The notes: a model not told the origin generated them from the sequence alone. 54,401 bases of DNA from Obelidium mucronatum (GCA_025765595.1 JAIVFH010000187.1:1-54401); one strand, 5' to 3'; shown: positions 19,694-30,780, counted from the first letter of the stretch. A program made the numbers and translations.

Positions 19694-20964
19694 TCAAATG
19701 TGTTTCCACTTGATCAAATCCTGCACAGTGTCTTCAATTGATTCTTCTACTGGGCGGAACGTGATTCCAAGGGCTGTCTTGATCTTTTGGTTGCTCACTT
19801 CATAACCAGATTCGTTACTCAAATTGCTACGAAGGTAACTTCCTGTTCCAGTCGGTTGAGCAAATGATAGGAGCCATCTGTCAGGAATTCACGTTTAGTC
19901 ATTTCCGAGGGTCCCCACTGCCATACGCGATCTTTTCTTCTTTTTTTCAGAATACTCACGGAAGAATATTGGGAGCAGTCATGGATGGAATATTGCTGAA
20001 TTCCGGGTGTCTCTCTTTGATTATGTCACAAGCTTCAGACATGTTGATTGTACGATCGCCAGTTGCAATGTATCTTCCACTCTCAACATCCTTTTCAAAT
20101 GCCAAGATATGCGCGGCAGCAACATCTCGAACATCTACATATGGCCACCACAGATTGACGCGGACTGGGAATCCTCCCTTAATGATATTCATCACCGTTT
20201 GCACAGATTCATTGATTGAGGACGTGTGTGCTGGACCAATCACAAACACAGGAAGAATAGTCTAAATACGATAAAAAATAACAATTAAATAACGAGCGAG
20301 CCAATATTATCCTACTTACAATCAACTTGAATCCAACTGTATCCTTATTTTCAGCCATGAAGTCCCACGCCGCCCGCTCTGCAGCAACCTTGGAATAGTA
20401 GTAGGGATTCCAGTCAACGGTTGAGTCTTGATTCCATACAGTCTCGTCAAGGATTCTCCCCACATGCGGCTCTGTTTAAAATATATTGCGGATTAATAAC
20501 AACCCTTTGTCGCGCCCGCCTTGAGTCACACAAACACACAAAAAAGAAACAGGGTATTCCCCATCTTACTTACTTTCAGTCACTGCAGCCAAAGAAGAAG
20601 TCACAATAACAGTCTTTACACTCCCAGCCTTTTTCGCAGCGTTCAAAACCGCCAACGTTCCATTCACTGCTGGATCAACCAAATCCTTTTGATTATCCTT
20701 CACAGTCAAAGTAAAAGGAGATGCGAGGTGGAGGACAACATCATGACCACTCAGGAAGTCAAACGACTCGGGATTATTTAGATCGGCTTCTTTCAACGTC
20801 AATCGTTCAGCAGCGCCTGGGAACGCAGTGATGGCTGATCCTTTGGCGGAGATGGAACGGACTGTGGCTGTGACTTTGTAGTTTTGAGGCGATTCCAAGA
20901 GTTGTTGGATAACGTGGGACGCAATGAACCCGTTTCCACCGGTCACGACAATCTTTTTTGGCAT
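19694..20964 (-). CDS. Extended short-chain dehydrogenase/reductase (dihydroflavonol-4-reductase/cinnamoyl-CoA-reductase type)
   Basis: Four exons: 20574-20964, 20320-20471, 19960-20261 and 19694-19877 (introns 102, 58 and 82 nt), 342 aa. The N-terminus MPKKIVVTGGNGFIASHVIQ has the Rossmann TGGNGFIASH dinucleotide motif; DVVLHLASPF, VNGTLAVLNAAKK and VIVTSSLAAV follow. The catalytic Y-x3-K is NPYYYSKVAAERAAW, and DVRDVAAAHILAFE is typical of extended SDRs such as DFR/CCR-like reductases. These enzymes reduce carbonyls with NADPH; the substrate is not predictable. It lies downstream of the EF-hand membrane gene on the same strand, without clear functional linkage. Confidence 0.85.
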
Positions 20965-21134
20965 ATTTTGGAAGGTTTGCTTTTTTGTTGTTTTGTGTGT
21001 GGACAATGGCAAAGATTCGTTTGAGTATTTATTTGCGCAATTTGATTTGATATGTTGATGACAGTGCGACATTTGAAATGCAAATAAACACACACGTATA
21101 GCCACAATTTATACTCTATTGATCAGTTTTTTTT

Positions 21135-22482
21135 TCAGACATACGCTCGTTTTCCTGCTGTGCCAATGAAAACCCCTCCATGTCCACCCACAAACGAAAA
21201 CAACCTCTTGAAACTCGCTGCAAACCCAAAATACCGAACAACAGCAGCATAAGCAAACGCATACAGCCCCATCCCAATTAGATGGAAAGCATGGGCAACG
21301 ATGACAACACCAAGTGCTGCACCGTCACCTTTCCTCGCAACCACCAACTGTGTCGAAACTAAAACTGCACCAGCAATGAAACATAGCGTTGCCGTAGTTC
21401 TTGGATAATAATGCGTCAACGAGATCCACTTGCTAACTTCAGATTTCATAGGGACAAACCAAACAAACACCCCCACAACAACCACCGAAACCGCCGCAAC
21501 AGAACCAAAAACCACGGCATCCGAAACATTCCCATCACCACCAATCGCTTTAGTTACAACACAAGAAACAATCCACGCAACAACAGCACCCCCCGTAAAC
21601 CAACTCGATACATTAATATTCAGAATCTCATAGGTCGGGAACGGAATATGCAAATCCACCAAGTTCTTCAACTCTTTCTTTTTGAAACTCATTGTCCGTT
21701 CGAGTGTCGCGGCAAGCTCGGGATCCGCTTCCACACTTTCGGGGGTTGAAAACGGAATCAATGTCTCATTGTTTAGGTCTCTTTTGAATAAGGGATCCAG
21801 GCGGTAGAAAATGGGATACTTTGGCCATACGTAGTACTTCATCCCCACGAAAAGCAACAGTCGTGCGATAATCACGACAACCAAAATCCAGACATCGGAT
21901 GTGGGTGGATTCGACCTGAACATGGCCATGGGAATAAACCCGCACAAGTAATACACGAAATGCGTCTTGTGTGTAGTTGCAACGTGGATTCCATTGTTAC
22001 AGAAGGCGCACATGAATATGAGGGATAGGAATGTGATCCAAACTGCGGCGATCCAGGAAATAGGAGAGTCTGTTGGGAGCAGGAGGTTGCAAGTCAGGAC
22101 AGCCATTAGACCATAACAGAATGCGAATTGCCATGAGTTCAAGAGGACGGTGACGAGTGGGACTGTTGTCATGTCAAATAGTGAGTTTGCAACTGGGACG
22201 ACACTGAAGGGTGGGGGTGGGTGGTTTCAATGTTAAGAAAAGAAGAATGGAAGATTTCTCTTACTCATGTGGTGCATCAGATATACGGGTCACTTCGCTG
22301 GCATCGATCTGTCCGTTTCTGTTCTTGTCGACATGAGGCCTCTGTTGAGTTCAGAAATCCAATTTAGCCATCCTAATGCAAAAGGCTGCTGTACAACCGC
22401 TCACCATCCATACTGAGAGTAGACCAGTAAAGACAAGATCCGCAGCAATAGCAATAAGACCAAGGTATACTGGCGACAGCAT
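21135..22482 (-). CDS. EF-hand-containing multi-pass membrane protein, copy A
   Basis: Three exons, 22405-22482, 22265-22341 and 21135-22203, 407 aa. Exon 1 encodes a first hydrophobic helix (MLSPVYLGLIAIAADLVFTG). Exon 2, 77 nt, is an isolated canonical EF-hand loop, DKNRNGQIDASE, with D1, N3, N5, G6, I8, D9 and E12 in place. Exon 3 carries about eight more hydrophobic segments, with the motifs PISWIAAVWITFLSLIFM, KYYVWPKYPIFYRLDPLF and WISLTHYYPRTTATLCF. A calcium-responsive channel, carrier or sensor is possible, but I recognise no family. It is a tandem duplicate of copy B (about 1.87 kb upstream), with the same intron positions and phases. Confidence 0.8.
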
Positions 22483-23003
22483 TACAAGTTTAAATTGGTT
22501 GATGAAAAAAAAAATTGAAAAACGAATAGCCCAGGTGGTCAACATAGCCACATGCCAGTCTCAGGACTGTTCGAAATGTAATAAGATTCAAAGTTTATGT
22601 AAAAATGTAAACCTTCTGAAGTGATCGTTTCTGACCTTCTTGTAACAGCTTGTTGACGATAGTTGCGTCTGAATTGTGAAGTTTTGACTTTCGTGTAACT
22701 TTGACAGCATTTTTATTATTTTTGTTTATTGCTATTGATTTATTTGATGATTCTCAGGTCAATTAAGATTTGGGCCGGACCAGGCCGGCAAGCCCTGATG
22801 GCGACCCACCGCGATTGTCTCTCGCCACAATCCAGGATAATACCTGTATCCGCACCATTTTGAGTGGCTCGACGCGATTTTATAATTTTGTTTGTATGAC
22901 AGTACGCTGTCATTTGAAATGCAAATAAACACACACATGTATTGCCAAGATACATTTATTTATTCGATAACGAACCACATTTACTCTATTGATAAGTTTT
23001 TTT
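22483..23003. other. Spacer between the two EF-hand membrane genes
   Basis: No gene recognised. The part at 22890-22960 is related to 21040-21115 downstream of copy A: both contain ttgaaatgcaaataaacaca. The duplication therefore included flanking DNA. A relatively GC-rich block at 22765-22870 has short inverted segments (gggccgg/ccggc) but no tRNA-like fold that I can support. Confidence 0.45.
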
Positions 23004-24365
23004 TCAGACATACGGTCGACTTCCTGCTGTGACAATGAAAACCCCTCCATGTCCACCTACAAACGAAAACAACCTCTTGAAACTCGCTGCAAACCCAAAG
23101 TACCGAACAACAGCAGCATAAGCAAACGCATACAGCCCCATCCCAATGAGATGGAAAGCATGGGCAACGATGACCACAGCAAGAGCTGCACCGTCACCTT
23201 TCCTCGCAACCACCAGCTGTGTCGAAACCAAAACAGCACCAGCAATGAAACATAGCGTTGCCGTAGTTCTTGGATAATAATGCGTCAACGAGATCCACTT
23301 GCTGACTTCAGGCTTCATTGGGACCCACCAAACAAACACCCCCACAACAACCCCGGAAACCGCCGCAACAGAACCAAAAACCACGGCATCCGAAACATTC
23401 CCATCACCACCACTAATCGCTGCTTTCGCAACAACACAAGAAACAATCCACGCAACAACAGCACCCCCGGCAAACCAACTCGATACATTCATATTCAGAA
23501 TCTCATAGGTTGGGAACGGGACATGCAAACTCGTCAAATTCCCCAACTCTGCCTTTTTAAAATTAACTGTCCTGTGAAGCGTTGCTTTAAGCTCAGGATC
23601 CGCTTCCACCATTTCGGGAGTCGAAAAGGGAATCAACCTCCCATCTTGCGGGTCTCTCGTAAACAATGGATTCAGCTTATAAAAAACGGGATACTTTGGC
23701 CAAACGTAAAACTTCATCCCCACGAAAAGCGCCAACCGCGCAACAATTACAAGAACCAAAATCCACACATCAGATTCGGGTGGATTCGCCTTGAACATGG
23801 CCATGGGAATAAACCCACACAAGTAATACACGAAATGTGCCATGTGCGCCGTGGCAACGTGGACTCCATTGTTGCAAAAGGCGCACATGAATATGAGGGA
23901 TAGGAATGTGATCCAGACTGCGGCGATCCAGGAAATAGGGGAGTCTGCAGGGAGCAAGAGGTTGCAAGTAAGGACGGCCATTAATCCGTAGCAGAAAGCG
24001 AATTGCCATGCGTTCAAGAGGACGGTGATTAGGGGGACTGTTGTTATGTCAAACAGTGACTTCCCAACTGGGATGACACTTGTTTTTTTCATTGTGAAGG
24101 GGAATTCGGTTAAAAGACAGTAAAGAAAGAAGAATTGAAGTTTCTCTTACTCGTGTGGTGCATCAGATATGCGAGTCACTTCACTGGCATCGATCTGTCC
24201 GTTTCTGTTCTTGTCGATATGAGGCCTCTGTAGAAAATCGGCAATTATAAGCCAATGCCTGCATTATAACCGCACAGCTGTACTTACCATCCATACTGAG
24301 AGTAGACCAGTAAACACAAGATCCGCAGCAATAGCAATAAGACCTAGGTATACTGGCGACAACAT
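23004..24365 (-). CDS. EF-hand-containing multi-pass membrane protein, copy B
   Basis: Three exons, 24288-24365, 24151-24227 and 23004-24078, 409 aa, laid out exactly as copy A (exon 1 and 2 lengths are identical at 78 and 77 nt). Same start MLSPVYLGLIAIAADLVFTG, same EF-hand loop DKNRNGQIDASE, then VIPVGKSLFDITTVPL and the eight or so membrane segments. Differences from A cluster in the cytosolic or luminal loop after the fifth segment (LNPLFTRDPQDGRLIPFSTP versus LDPLFKRDLNNETLIPFSTP) and in a two-residue insertion (AAISGG). The strong identity over both exons and introns points to a recent tandem duplication. Function unknown. Confidence 0.8.
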
Positions 24366-25218
24366 CATGCTTGATTAAAAAATTTGTGATTTTTTTGAAA
24401 ACCAACAGCTCGGGTGATATGGTCAACACAGCCACCTGCAAAAAAGTCCAAAATAACAGGAATAAGTTGGAAAGTTTATTTAATTGTGCAAACCTGCAGA
24501 AACCCGAGCGGAATAATTTTTAGCTTTGTCAATTTCAAATAATGGTGAGGAGATGGTACAGAACCACAACCAGCCACATTCTACCCCCTTTAGTAACATG
24601 AGACCAAATACATCCAGCCAAAGATCGTCTCGTCATCCATTGTCAGTGCTTCGAAAGACGAAGATGATACGGGAAGCCTGCATATTTACTATTGTCTCTG
24701 TGGCGAATTTCTGATGATTCTGGGTACGTTGAAGTTCGAGTTGCTACCTTAATGCAGTCTTATGAACTGCCTTCTATTCGTAAAACGTCTTCATCCGTGA
24801 GGGGGTTGTTTGGTTCGGATACGGGATTGGTGTGACTGCGGATGAATGCAAAGACCACCTCCTCTCCTCATGAATAATCAAACAAGCTCATAACTTTCTT
24901 TTAAATCTCATCAAAAACCAAAATAGATGTATCGATAGACAGACTACCGCGCCGAGAAACCGATGGAGCATTCATCCTCAACACCAAAAAGAGAACATGC
25001 AAACTCAACACAACATTCGACAAGACTGTTATTGTTCAGCGGAAATCCGAAGGATCCATGGATTTAGGAACCGAAGCTGATGGCAGCAGTGGGAAGCGGA
25101 GTGGGTTTGAAAAGCAAAACCGTCAAGCATGCCCAAAATGTGGGTTGTTTGTCTGTTATGATCAGAAGGGCGTACGTATATTCTTGATGGAGCGTTGATA
25201 ACAAAATAGAATGCCTTT
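24366..25218. other. Spacer upstream of EF-hand copy B
   Basis: No gene recognised over 850 bp. It is the promoter side of copy B and the 3' flank of the TRAF7-like gene. Short open frames (for example plus 24526-24714) lack start context, domains and splice partners. Confidence 0.4.
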
Positions 25219-27068
25219 TTATTTCCATATCTTGATCGTTTTGTCGGCGCCGGCACTGATTAAACAATCTGAGCCGAACCTGAAAGAATGTACGTAACCC
25301 TGCAGATGGAAAAAAAGGAGCGTGAATTACAAACCCACAAAAAACCGCAGTTTGAATACATGTTTACCTTGTGGCCTTTCAGAGTCAAATCATCTGTGAA
25401 CGTATTCAAATCCCACCTCTTGATGGTGTGGTCAAAGCTGCCACTGAACAAGACCCCATCAATATACTTAACTTGCCAGACTTCCCAGTTGTGGCCACGC
25501 AAAGTTCGAACGCGCGAGTAGGAGTTCATGTCGAATGAAATAATGCTGGCATCATATGTGGAAGCAAACACCATGCCGCCACCGCTTGTCACGTCCAAGC
25601 CTTCGCTTCCCATATCTGGAAACTTATGGATTTCGGTTGCTGTAGTTAGATCCCACAGTTTGACCGTCCTTTTTGTTTAATATGTGAATATCGTTGAACA
25701 AACATAGAGGCGGACAATAAATACCTATCGTTAGATACACTGATCATCTTGGTAGGGTCGCTTTCGAGCACAACGATTGAATTGACACAGTCATCATGTG
25801 CTTGAATAGTTGCTTCACATGTCAGATTCGTGGTGGACCAAATCTTGATTTTTCCATCGCTTGCCGCACTATACAATCTACCGTCACTCACTTGCAGCGA
25901 ATACACTTTTCGCTGGTGCTCTTCATTTGAGTTGGTTTACAAAACACAAGAAAGGAGGAAATTTGAAAAACAGAACAAACCTGTCAAAGCCATCAAACAC
26001 TCGTCTCCATTTTCCGCAACACTTGCATCCAGATGCCACACTTTAATTTTACCATCACTACTGGCGCTGAAGAATCGGTTCGATTGCTCTTCCGTAGCAA
26101 TCGCCCACACAGTTAAATCATGGGCACTGAAACTCCGAGTCATTTTCCCTGTTTCCGCGTTGAACAGCTTGAGACTTCCATCATACGCTCCACTGATGAG
26201 TGTGTTATTGCTCGTGTATGCAAGCGAAGTGACACCCGTCTTGTTGTCGCTGATTGTACGGCGGCATTCAATGTTGAGTCCATGTGGGAAAGACTGCGTC
26301 TTGGGAAGGATGATTTCTTCTTCATCGTCCATTACAGATGCATTCTGGGGAGGAATGATTCCTGACGCGATTTGTTTCTTGAGTTTTGAGATTTCTCCTT
26401 GCTGAGCCTTTCGTTTTTTTTGGTGGTAATCATCCAATTTGAATAATAACTATTCATGAAGAGGGAAAGTGTATCTACCTCGATAACAGATTGCAATGAA
26501 GCAAAGCGTTCCTCCGTGACTAATATGTATGTCTTCAAAGCCTCGAATACACATTCGCCAACATGCCGTTGAACACTGACGCCGGAACCCTCGAAAGCAC
26601 AACCATAGGCCGAGTTTGGACATTTTGCAAGATTGTAATCGCATGATCGAGAGTGGGATTCAATGGCTTCTCGAGTGAGTTGGATTTGGCAGCCCAGAAA
26701 ACGATTGGGACAGTATGCAACCAGTTCATCGGTTATGCCTTTGAGAACTAGATTTGTGTGTAGATCTATTTTTCATATCGTGTTGGTGTTATGATCAGAT
26801 GCTTCACCCATTGAAAAACCCCAAACCATTTGCTTGCAGGTACTTTCGACATAGCGGACAGTGTGCCTCGAGGCGTAAGCTCTCTGTGATGCATCTGCAA
26901 GCGAATGTTCGGACGTGAGTAAGGGGTGAAAGTGTGTGGGCGTGTTCCACATTACTTTGCACAGAAGGAGTGATTGCAGACTATTGATATCAGAGGATCT
27001 TGAAACACGTCCTGGCAAATTGCACAGAACAAGCGCGACGTTGGCTTTGAAACGAATTCATAGCTCAT
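25219..27068 (-). CDS. TRAF7-like protein: RING, TRAF-type zinc fingers, coiled coil, WD40 repeats
   Basis: Seven exons (27068-26956, 26894-26827, 26747-26479, 26449-25981, 25920-25725, 25668-25368, 25299-25219) give 498 aa. The N-terminal RING reads CAICQDVFQDPLISIVCNHS, FCAKCI, then HCPLCRK, with all C3HC4 ligands. Next come TRAF-type fingers (YCPNRFLGCQIQLTREAIES, CDYNLAKCPNSAYGC, HVGECVFEAL), a coiled-coil helix (KKRKAQQGEISKLKKQI), and WD40 repeats such as SGAYDGSLKLFNAETGK, SASSDGKIKVWHLD, SNDRTVKLWDL and AGADKTIKIWK. This order is that of TRAF7, an E3 ubiquitin ligase of MAPK signalling in animals. One junction is odd: between 26479 and 26449 either a 29-nt intron is removed or the T8 run at 26414-26421 has an indel. 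Confidence 0.85.
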
Positions 27069-27139
27069 TTCTTGATGATACTTATAAAATAAATATTCAA
27101 TTAAATATTTTAATATTTACTTGCTTTTTTTTTATCAAT

Positions 27140-27853
27140 TTATTCATCACTATCACTACCACTACCGTCAATGACTTCAACTTGCTTCTGGGCAGCACTG
27201 CGTAATCCTTGAAACCATGCATGAATTTGATCCTTTTTCGTTTGCTCCAACTCGGACCACATTGACATTGACGACAGTGACCCTGCTTCATCCTCTCCAA
27301 TCCAGCGCTGTTCCAAAGCGAACCGCTTTGCCATCATTGCTTGAAATGATGAGTATTCAAAGCACATGTGAGAGTTATCAAAGGCGTATTCAAAGGATTT
27401 GAAAAGCAAAAGGCCATTTCTGAAACAGGAATCCTTCCAACTCCATTTGAATAAGTGACCGGCAATGACATGAGTAGACGGAAGCAAAATTCCAGAGAGC
27501 ATGCAGGTGATCATGCCCTTAACCGGAGGCGTTAAATTGTAGTAATACTGGAGAAGGCCCCCTTTAAAAGCACCATTTCGCGAGACTCGAGTGGCAGTTT
27601 CATTGGTATAGCGATAACGGCGCAAGAATTCTTCAACAAGTGGCGTCGTGGATAAAGAGATTTGTTCAAGTTTTTCATTCAAATCATGAAGTGTCGAAAG
27701 CGTGACAAGAACGCCCAAACTGGCAGATATACCAGCTGCACTGAAACCTGCAGTGAGCGAATAAGCAACAGCGGAACTAATCCAGGGCGGCCGTACTGGA
27801 GCTGTCCAACTCACAACTTTTCCCACTGGACTGGTGGCCCTGCCACTCCTCAA
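27140..27853 (-). CDS. HNH-nuclease-fold protein, N-terminus uncertain
   Basis: The clear part (27140 to about 27690) reads NEKLEQISLSTTPLVEEFLR, then MITCMLSGILLPSTHVIAGH with the C-x2-S-G ... H of HNH proteins. NGLLLFKSFEYAFDNSHMCF follows, the second half of the beta-beta-alpha metal finger (N-G-L-L-L ... F-D), and the tail is acidic (VEVIDGSGSDSDE). In fungi such proteins (HNH_2 type) are common, with poorly known roles; the pattern lacks the second canonical Cys pair. The ATG-initiated frame begins at 27853, but 27690-27853 lies antisense to the GRF-finger gene and looks like a shadow of it, so the true first exon is not identified. Confidence 0.6.
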   Translation of the reverse strand: MRSGRATSPVGKVVSWTAPVRPPWISSAVAYSLTAGFSAAGISASLGVLVTLSTLHDLNEKLEQISLSTTPLVEEFLRRYRYTNETATRVSRNGAFKGGLLQYYYNLTPPVKGMITCMLSGILLPSTHVIAGHLFKWSWKDSCFRNGLLLFKSFEYAFDNSHMCFEYSSFQAMMAKRFALEQRWIGEDEAGSLSSMSMWSELEQTKKDQIHAWFQGLRSAAQKQVEVIDGSGSDSDE

Positions 27854-28333
27854 TCACAACCATCAATGCCGATCAGAGATCATCCAGCTTCTCCTTCAAA
27901 CCGCTATTCACCTTACAGCCTGATTCCATCTACCCCATCAAAGGCGTCCACAGCAGCAACAGTTCCCCCACCTTACAACATGTTTGCAGATGAGGAGTAT
28001 CATCACATTGGAGGAGGCCCTTCGACCCAAACTCCGCCATCATCTCAATCAACCTCTCAGCTGGGGCCAACAAATTCGTTAAACGAGGAAGATCCGGATC
28101 TTGACGAGGCCATCAGTAAATCATTTTCAGATGCAGTCACCAGTGCCACAACTCTGTTGACCAACACACTGGCAGAAAACAGACTCCTTCGAACAGAGAA
28201 TCGAAAGTTAAAGAACCAAATTCAGACGTCGTCAGGGGAATCTGAACAAGTCGATGCACTTCAGAAGGAAGTTGACAAACTGAAACGACAAGTTCACACG
28301 TTGAAGGAAGCACTTAATGCCCTTGGCGATTGA
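27686..28333 (+). CDS. GRF-type zinc-finger protein with C-terminal coiled coil
   Basis: One exon, 215 aa from MKCRKRDKNAQTGRYTSC (ATG at 27686). The N-terminus has CTETCSERISNSGTNPGRPY and WSCPTHNFSHWTGGP, the N-P-G-R-x-[FYW] ... C-P ... F-x-x-W pattern of GRF zinc fingers, which bind single-stranded nucleic acid or proteins in repair and transcription factors. A Pro/Ser/Thr-rich middle follows, then a leucine-spaced coiled coil at the end (ENRLLRTENRKLKNQIQ, LQKEVDKLKRQVHTLKEALN). An upstream exon is possible. The first 170 nt overlap the antisense HNH frame. It is convergent with the 28398 gene, with 64 bp between stop codons. Confidence 0.7.
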   Translation: MKCRKRDKNAQTGRYTSCTETCSERISNSGTNPGRPYWSCPTHNFSHWTGGPATPQSQPSMPIRDHPASPSNRYSPYSLIPSTPSKASTAATVPPPYNMFADEEYHHIGGGPSTQTPPSSQSTSQLGPTNSLNEEDPDLDEAISKSFSDAVTSATTLLTNTLAENRLLRTENRKLKNQIQTSSGESEQVDALQKEVDKLKRQVHTLKEALNALGD

Positions 28334-28397
28334 AAGAAAAAAAATCAAACTGCGTACATACTAATATATTCTAAATCAACCGTTTTTTTTTTGTGTG

Positions 28398-29298
28398 TTA
28401 AAAGGCGGAGGAAACAAGAACCCGCTGAACTTTTGGCAGTCCCACATGTCTATCACGATCTGATAATAAACCATCTGCATCTGCTTCACCCATTGCAATA
28501 GCCTCATTCAATTGCCGTAGCCTTCCTCTCCCCCAAACACCTCCTCCAACAAACCCTTCCCGTCCACCACTGGCGACAACAGCATTTCTGGTATTCGAAA
28601 CAAACACTCTGGCACGAGAATCCACATCAACGCCCTTAATAATTCCAAAGTAATAACAAGGCCCAGAAACGAAAAACGATATGATCCACGCCACAATCAA
28701 GAACCCAAACGAGAAGCCCAGCTGGCCTTCCTCTTTCCCAAACTCATTAAAAAAATCAAGTCCGGCTTGATTTCGAAATACCGCAAATGAGATGAAAGCA
28801 CTGAATTGAGAAAAGGAGGTAATCAAAATGCTGAGGAATCCTGCTACTCGAAGGAGACGAGAGTTTTTGGACGTTGACTTCTTGTGCAGAAACGCCACGT
28901 AGTAGTATATAACAAGTAATCCGAGAATAGATGAAGCCGAAGCTGTCATTAATGAGGTTCAGTTTGGTTTGAAAGAAGTCAAAACCAAAAAAAAACCTGT
29001 GATGGCAAACACTCGGAAGACTCCCAAGGCAAGGCAATACCAGGCGCCCAAACACTGCATATAGTCTGTCTGGCAATAGCTTCCACTGCATCCTTTCGAG
29101 TAAAATGCACCGTATGCTCTATCGTGAAAGGGCCGGGTTTGATCAACATGTCAAAAGCAAGCTTGCAACTCACACTTGATACCTCGCAGCATTAACAACA
29201 TACCATCCATATGAACCAACAGCGATGCTAGTCAAAAGAGCAGACACCGCGAACGGCAGCACAGAAGAGTGAATCAGCGCTCGTACCACCCCAACCAT
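28398..29298 (-). CDS. Four-TM claudin/Sur7-like membrane protein, copy 1
   Basis: Three exons, 29174-29298, 28997-29118 and 28398-28942, 263 aa. TM1 lies at the start (HSSVLPFAVSALLTSIAVGS), followed by an extracellular loop with cysteines (GCSGSYCQTDYMQCLGAWYC), TM2 (SSILGLLVIYYYVAFL), TM3 (VAGFLSILITSFSQFSAFIS) and TM4 (FSFGFLIVAWIISFFVSGPC), and a cytosolic tail rich in Gly and Arg. This order (one large Cys-containing loop between TM1 and TM2, short loop 2) is that of claudin/PMP22/Sur7-type proteins. The intron in exon 2-3 has an atypical gttttt donor. The next upstream gene (29380-30472) is a distant relative in the same orientation. Confidence 0.65.
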
Positions 29299-29379
29299 TT
29301 TTTCGAAACTGAATTTTACGTAATCAAAACAACTTCAAAAGAAAGAATATTATCAAATGCAACGCAAATTCTTATTGAG

Positions 29380-30472
29380 CTACATCTTTTTCCCCAACCG
29401 ATACACTACAGCAACATGAAACAGGACAACAGCCACAAACGACAATCCACACCCCACAATCATGACATAAAACGAGACCCCAAACCCTCCAAAAACTTTA
29501 TTCGGAAGATTCGCCTGCACTCCAACGTTCTTGGCAACCTCCCACTGTTGACTGTTTATGGAAAACCCAGATTTCAAGCTGCTGCTGTTGGTGTTCAGGT
29601 CTACAACTGCAACCGTCTCGTCAGCTTGCTTGGTAAACAAGTAAAACGCGATCACGGAAAAGAGTTGACTGAGAAACGAAACGAGAAGAAATCCTATTGA
29701 GAATACTTTGGTGATTCTTGATTTGGCGGCGTATGAACCTTTGGTGATTGATGTGTAAAAGTGGATTGTTGTCGGGATGGTGAGGCCAGTTGAGATACAA
29801 GCTAGAGGGGGGTTAATTTTTTGCTTCATCTTTAGTTGTGGTCACATTTTGTGTATGATAAATACCTAGCATGGTCATTGCTTGGAATGATTTAAAAGTA
29901 ACACAGAGTGGCGAATCTAAGCAAGTATATCCTCCCGTCTGGCAGCCTCCATTATTATTCCCAAGCGATATCGGAGATACTGTTGTAGGGCAATTTGTTC
30001 GCGCCTCGAAAATCCCATAATATCTGTTTTTCACTTGGTCTTAGAAAACTGTGCCCCCCAAAAAAATGGATGGGACAAGAAACAAAAAAAAAACTCACGC
30101 ATTGTATCCGGGAACATTCACAACAAACCAATTCTTTAGAATCGTTGCCACAAGCGATGCAGCAAAACTGACAACCATGAATGCGATTGTGAAGCCCGTC
30201 TGGAGCATCAGCTTCTTCCCAAGAGTCGCAAGTGTAGAGTTTGGGACTGCGACTGATTGGTATTGAGTTGCTTTTTTCTTGGATGGTTTTGTCAGCGTTC
30301 CAAAGTGTTGATTCCGCTGTTGCTTTTGATCTTGTTCAAGATCGTCTTGTTGTTGTTGTTGCTGTTGCTGCTGCTGGTTGATGCCGAGATTCGCGTTGTC
30401 CTCATTGTAATATTGCATGTATGATTGTTCTTGGAGTTGTTGGTTGTATTGTGCTGATTGTTGGGTTGTCAT
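29380..30472 (-). CDS. Four-TM claudin/Sur7-like membrane protein, copy 2, Gln-rich N-terminus
   Basis: Three exons, 30099-30472, 29866-30023 and 29380-29801, 317 aa. The cytosolic N-terminus is polyglutamine (MTTQQSAQYNQQLQEQSYMQ, then a run of ten Q). TM1 (LQTGFTIAFMVVSFAASLVA) leads into an extracellular loop with four cysteines (NCPTTVSPISLGNNNGGCQT, YTCLDSPLC), then three more membrane segments (ACISTGLTIPTTI, VFSIGFLLVSFLSQLFSVIA, GFGVSFYVMIVGCGLSFVAV). It has the same exon layout as copy 1 but low sequence identity, so an old tandem duplication. An in-frame ATG at 30502 would add ten residues. Confidence 0.65.
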
Positions 30473-30780
30473 GGTGTTTGTTCCAAGTTTCGAGCCTTTC
30501 AAGTAATAATGAATTCCGTGGACAAAAAGATTTGTTCGAGTTTTTCATTCACACCTGATCCCTCGACAGCGTTTTCTTTTGTGTTCAAGCAAAACGTTGA
30601 CTTCGACTACGCTACGTACTCATTACTCAACGTCTTGCTTTAATTTATTTTGATCCATTATAATTGTTTTTTAAAAAAGAAATTATCATGGGAACGACGA
30701 AGCAAAAAAAGCAAAGATTGAATTGAAATAAAAATATATTCAAGCTGTATACTGCTGTATTGTACACAGTGGGGGGTTTT
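30473..30780 (-). other. Spacer with a short HNH-gene-like fragment
   Basis: Between the 4-TM copy 2 start and the acyl-CoA dehydrogenase stop. On the minus strand at about 30510-30560 it encodes VNEKLEQIFLSTEF, close to LNEKLEQISLSTTP in the HNH gene 2.9 kb away, and the DNA matches too (gaatgaaaaact[tc]gaacaaatc). No complete gene is present; probably a truncated copy. Confidence 0.45.

Noticed and set aside
22765..22870. Possible structured RNA or tRNA in the GC-rich spacer block
   Set aside because: No cloverleaf, no conserved T-loop or box elements could be drawn; only short chance inverted segments.
24526..24714. Small plus-strand frame upstream of EF-hand copy B
   Set aside because: No domain, composition not coding-like, no transcript signals.
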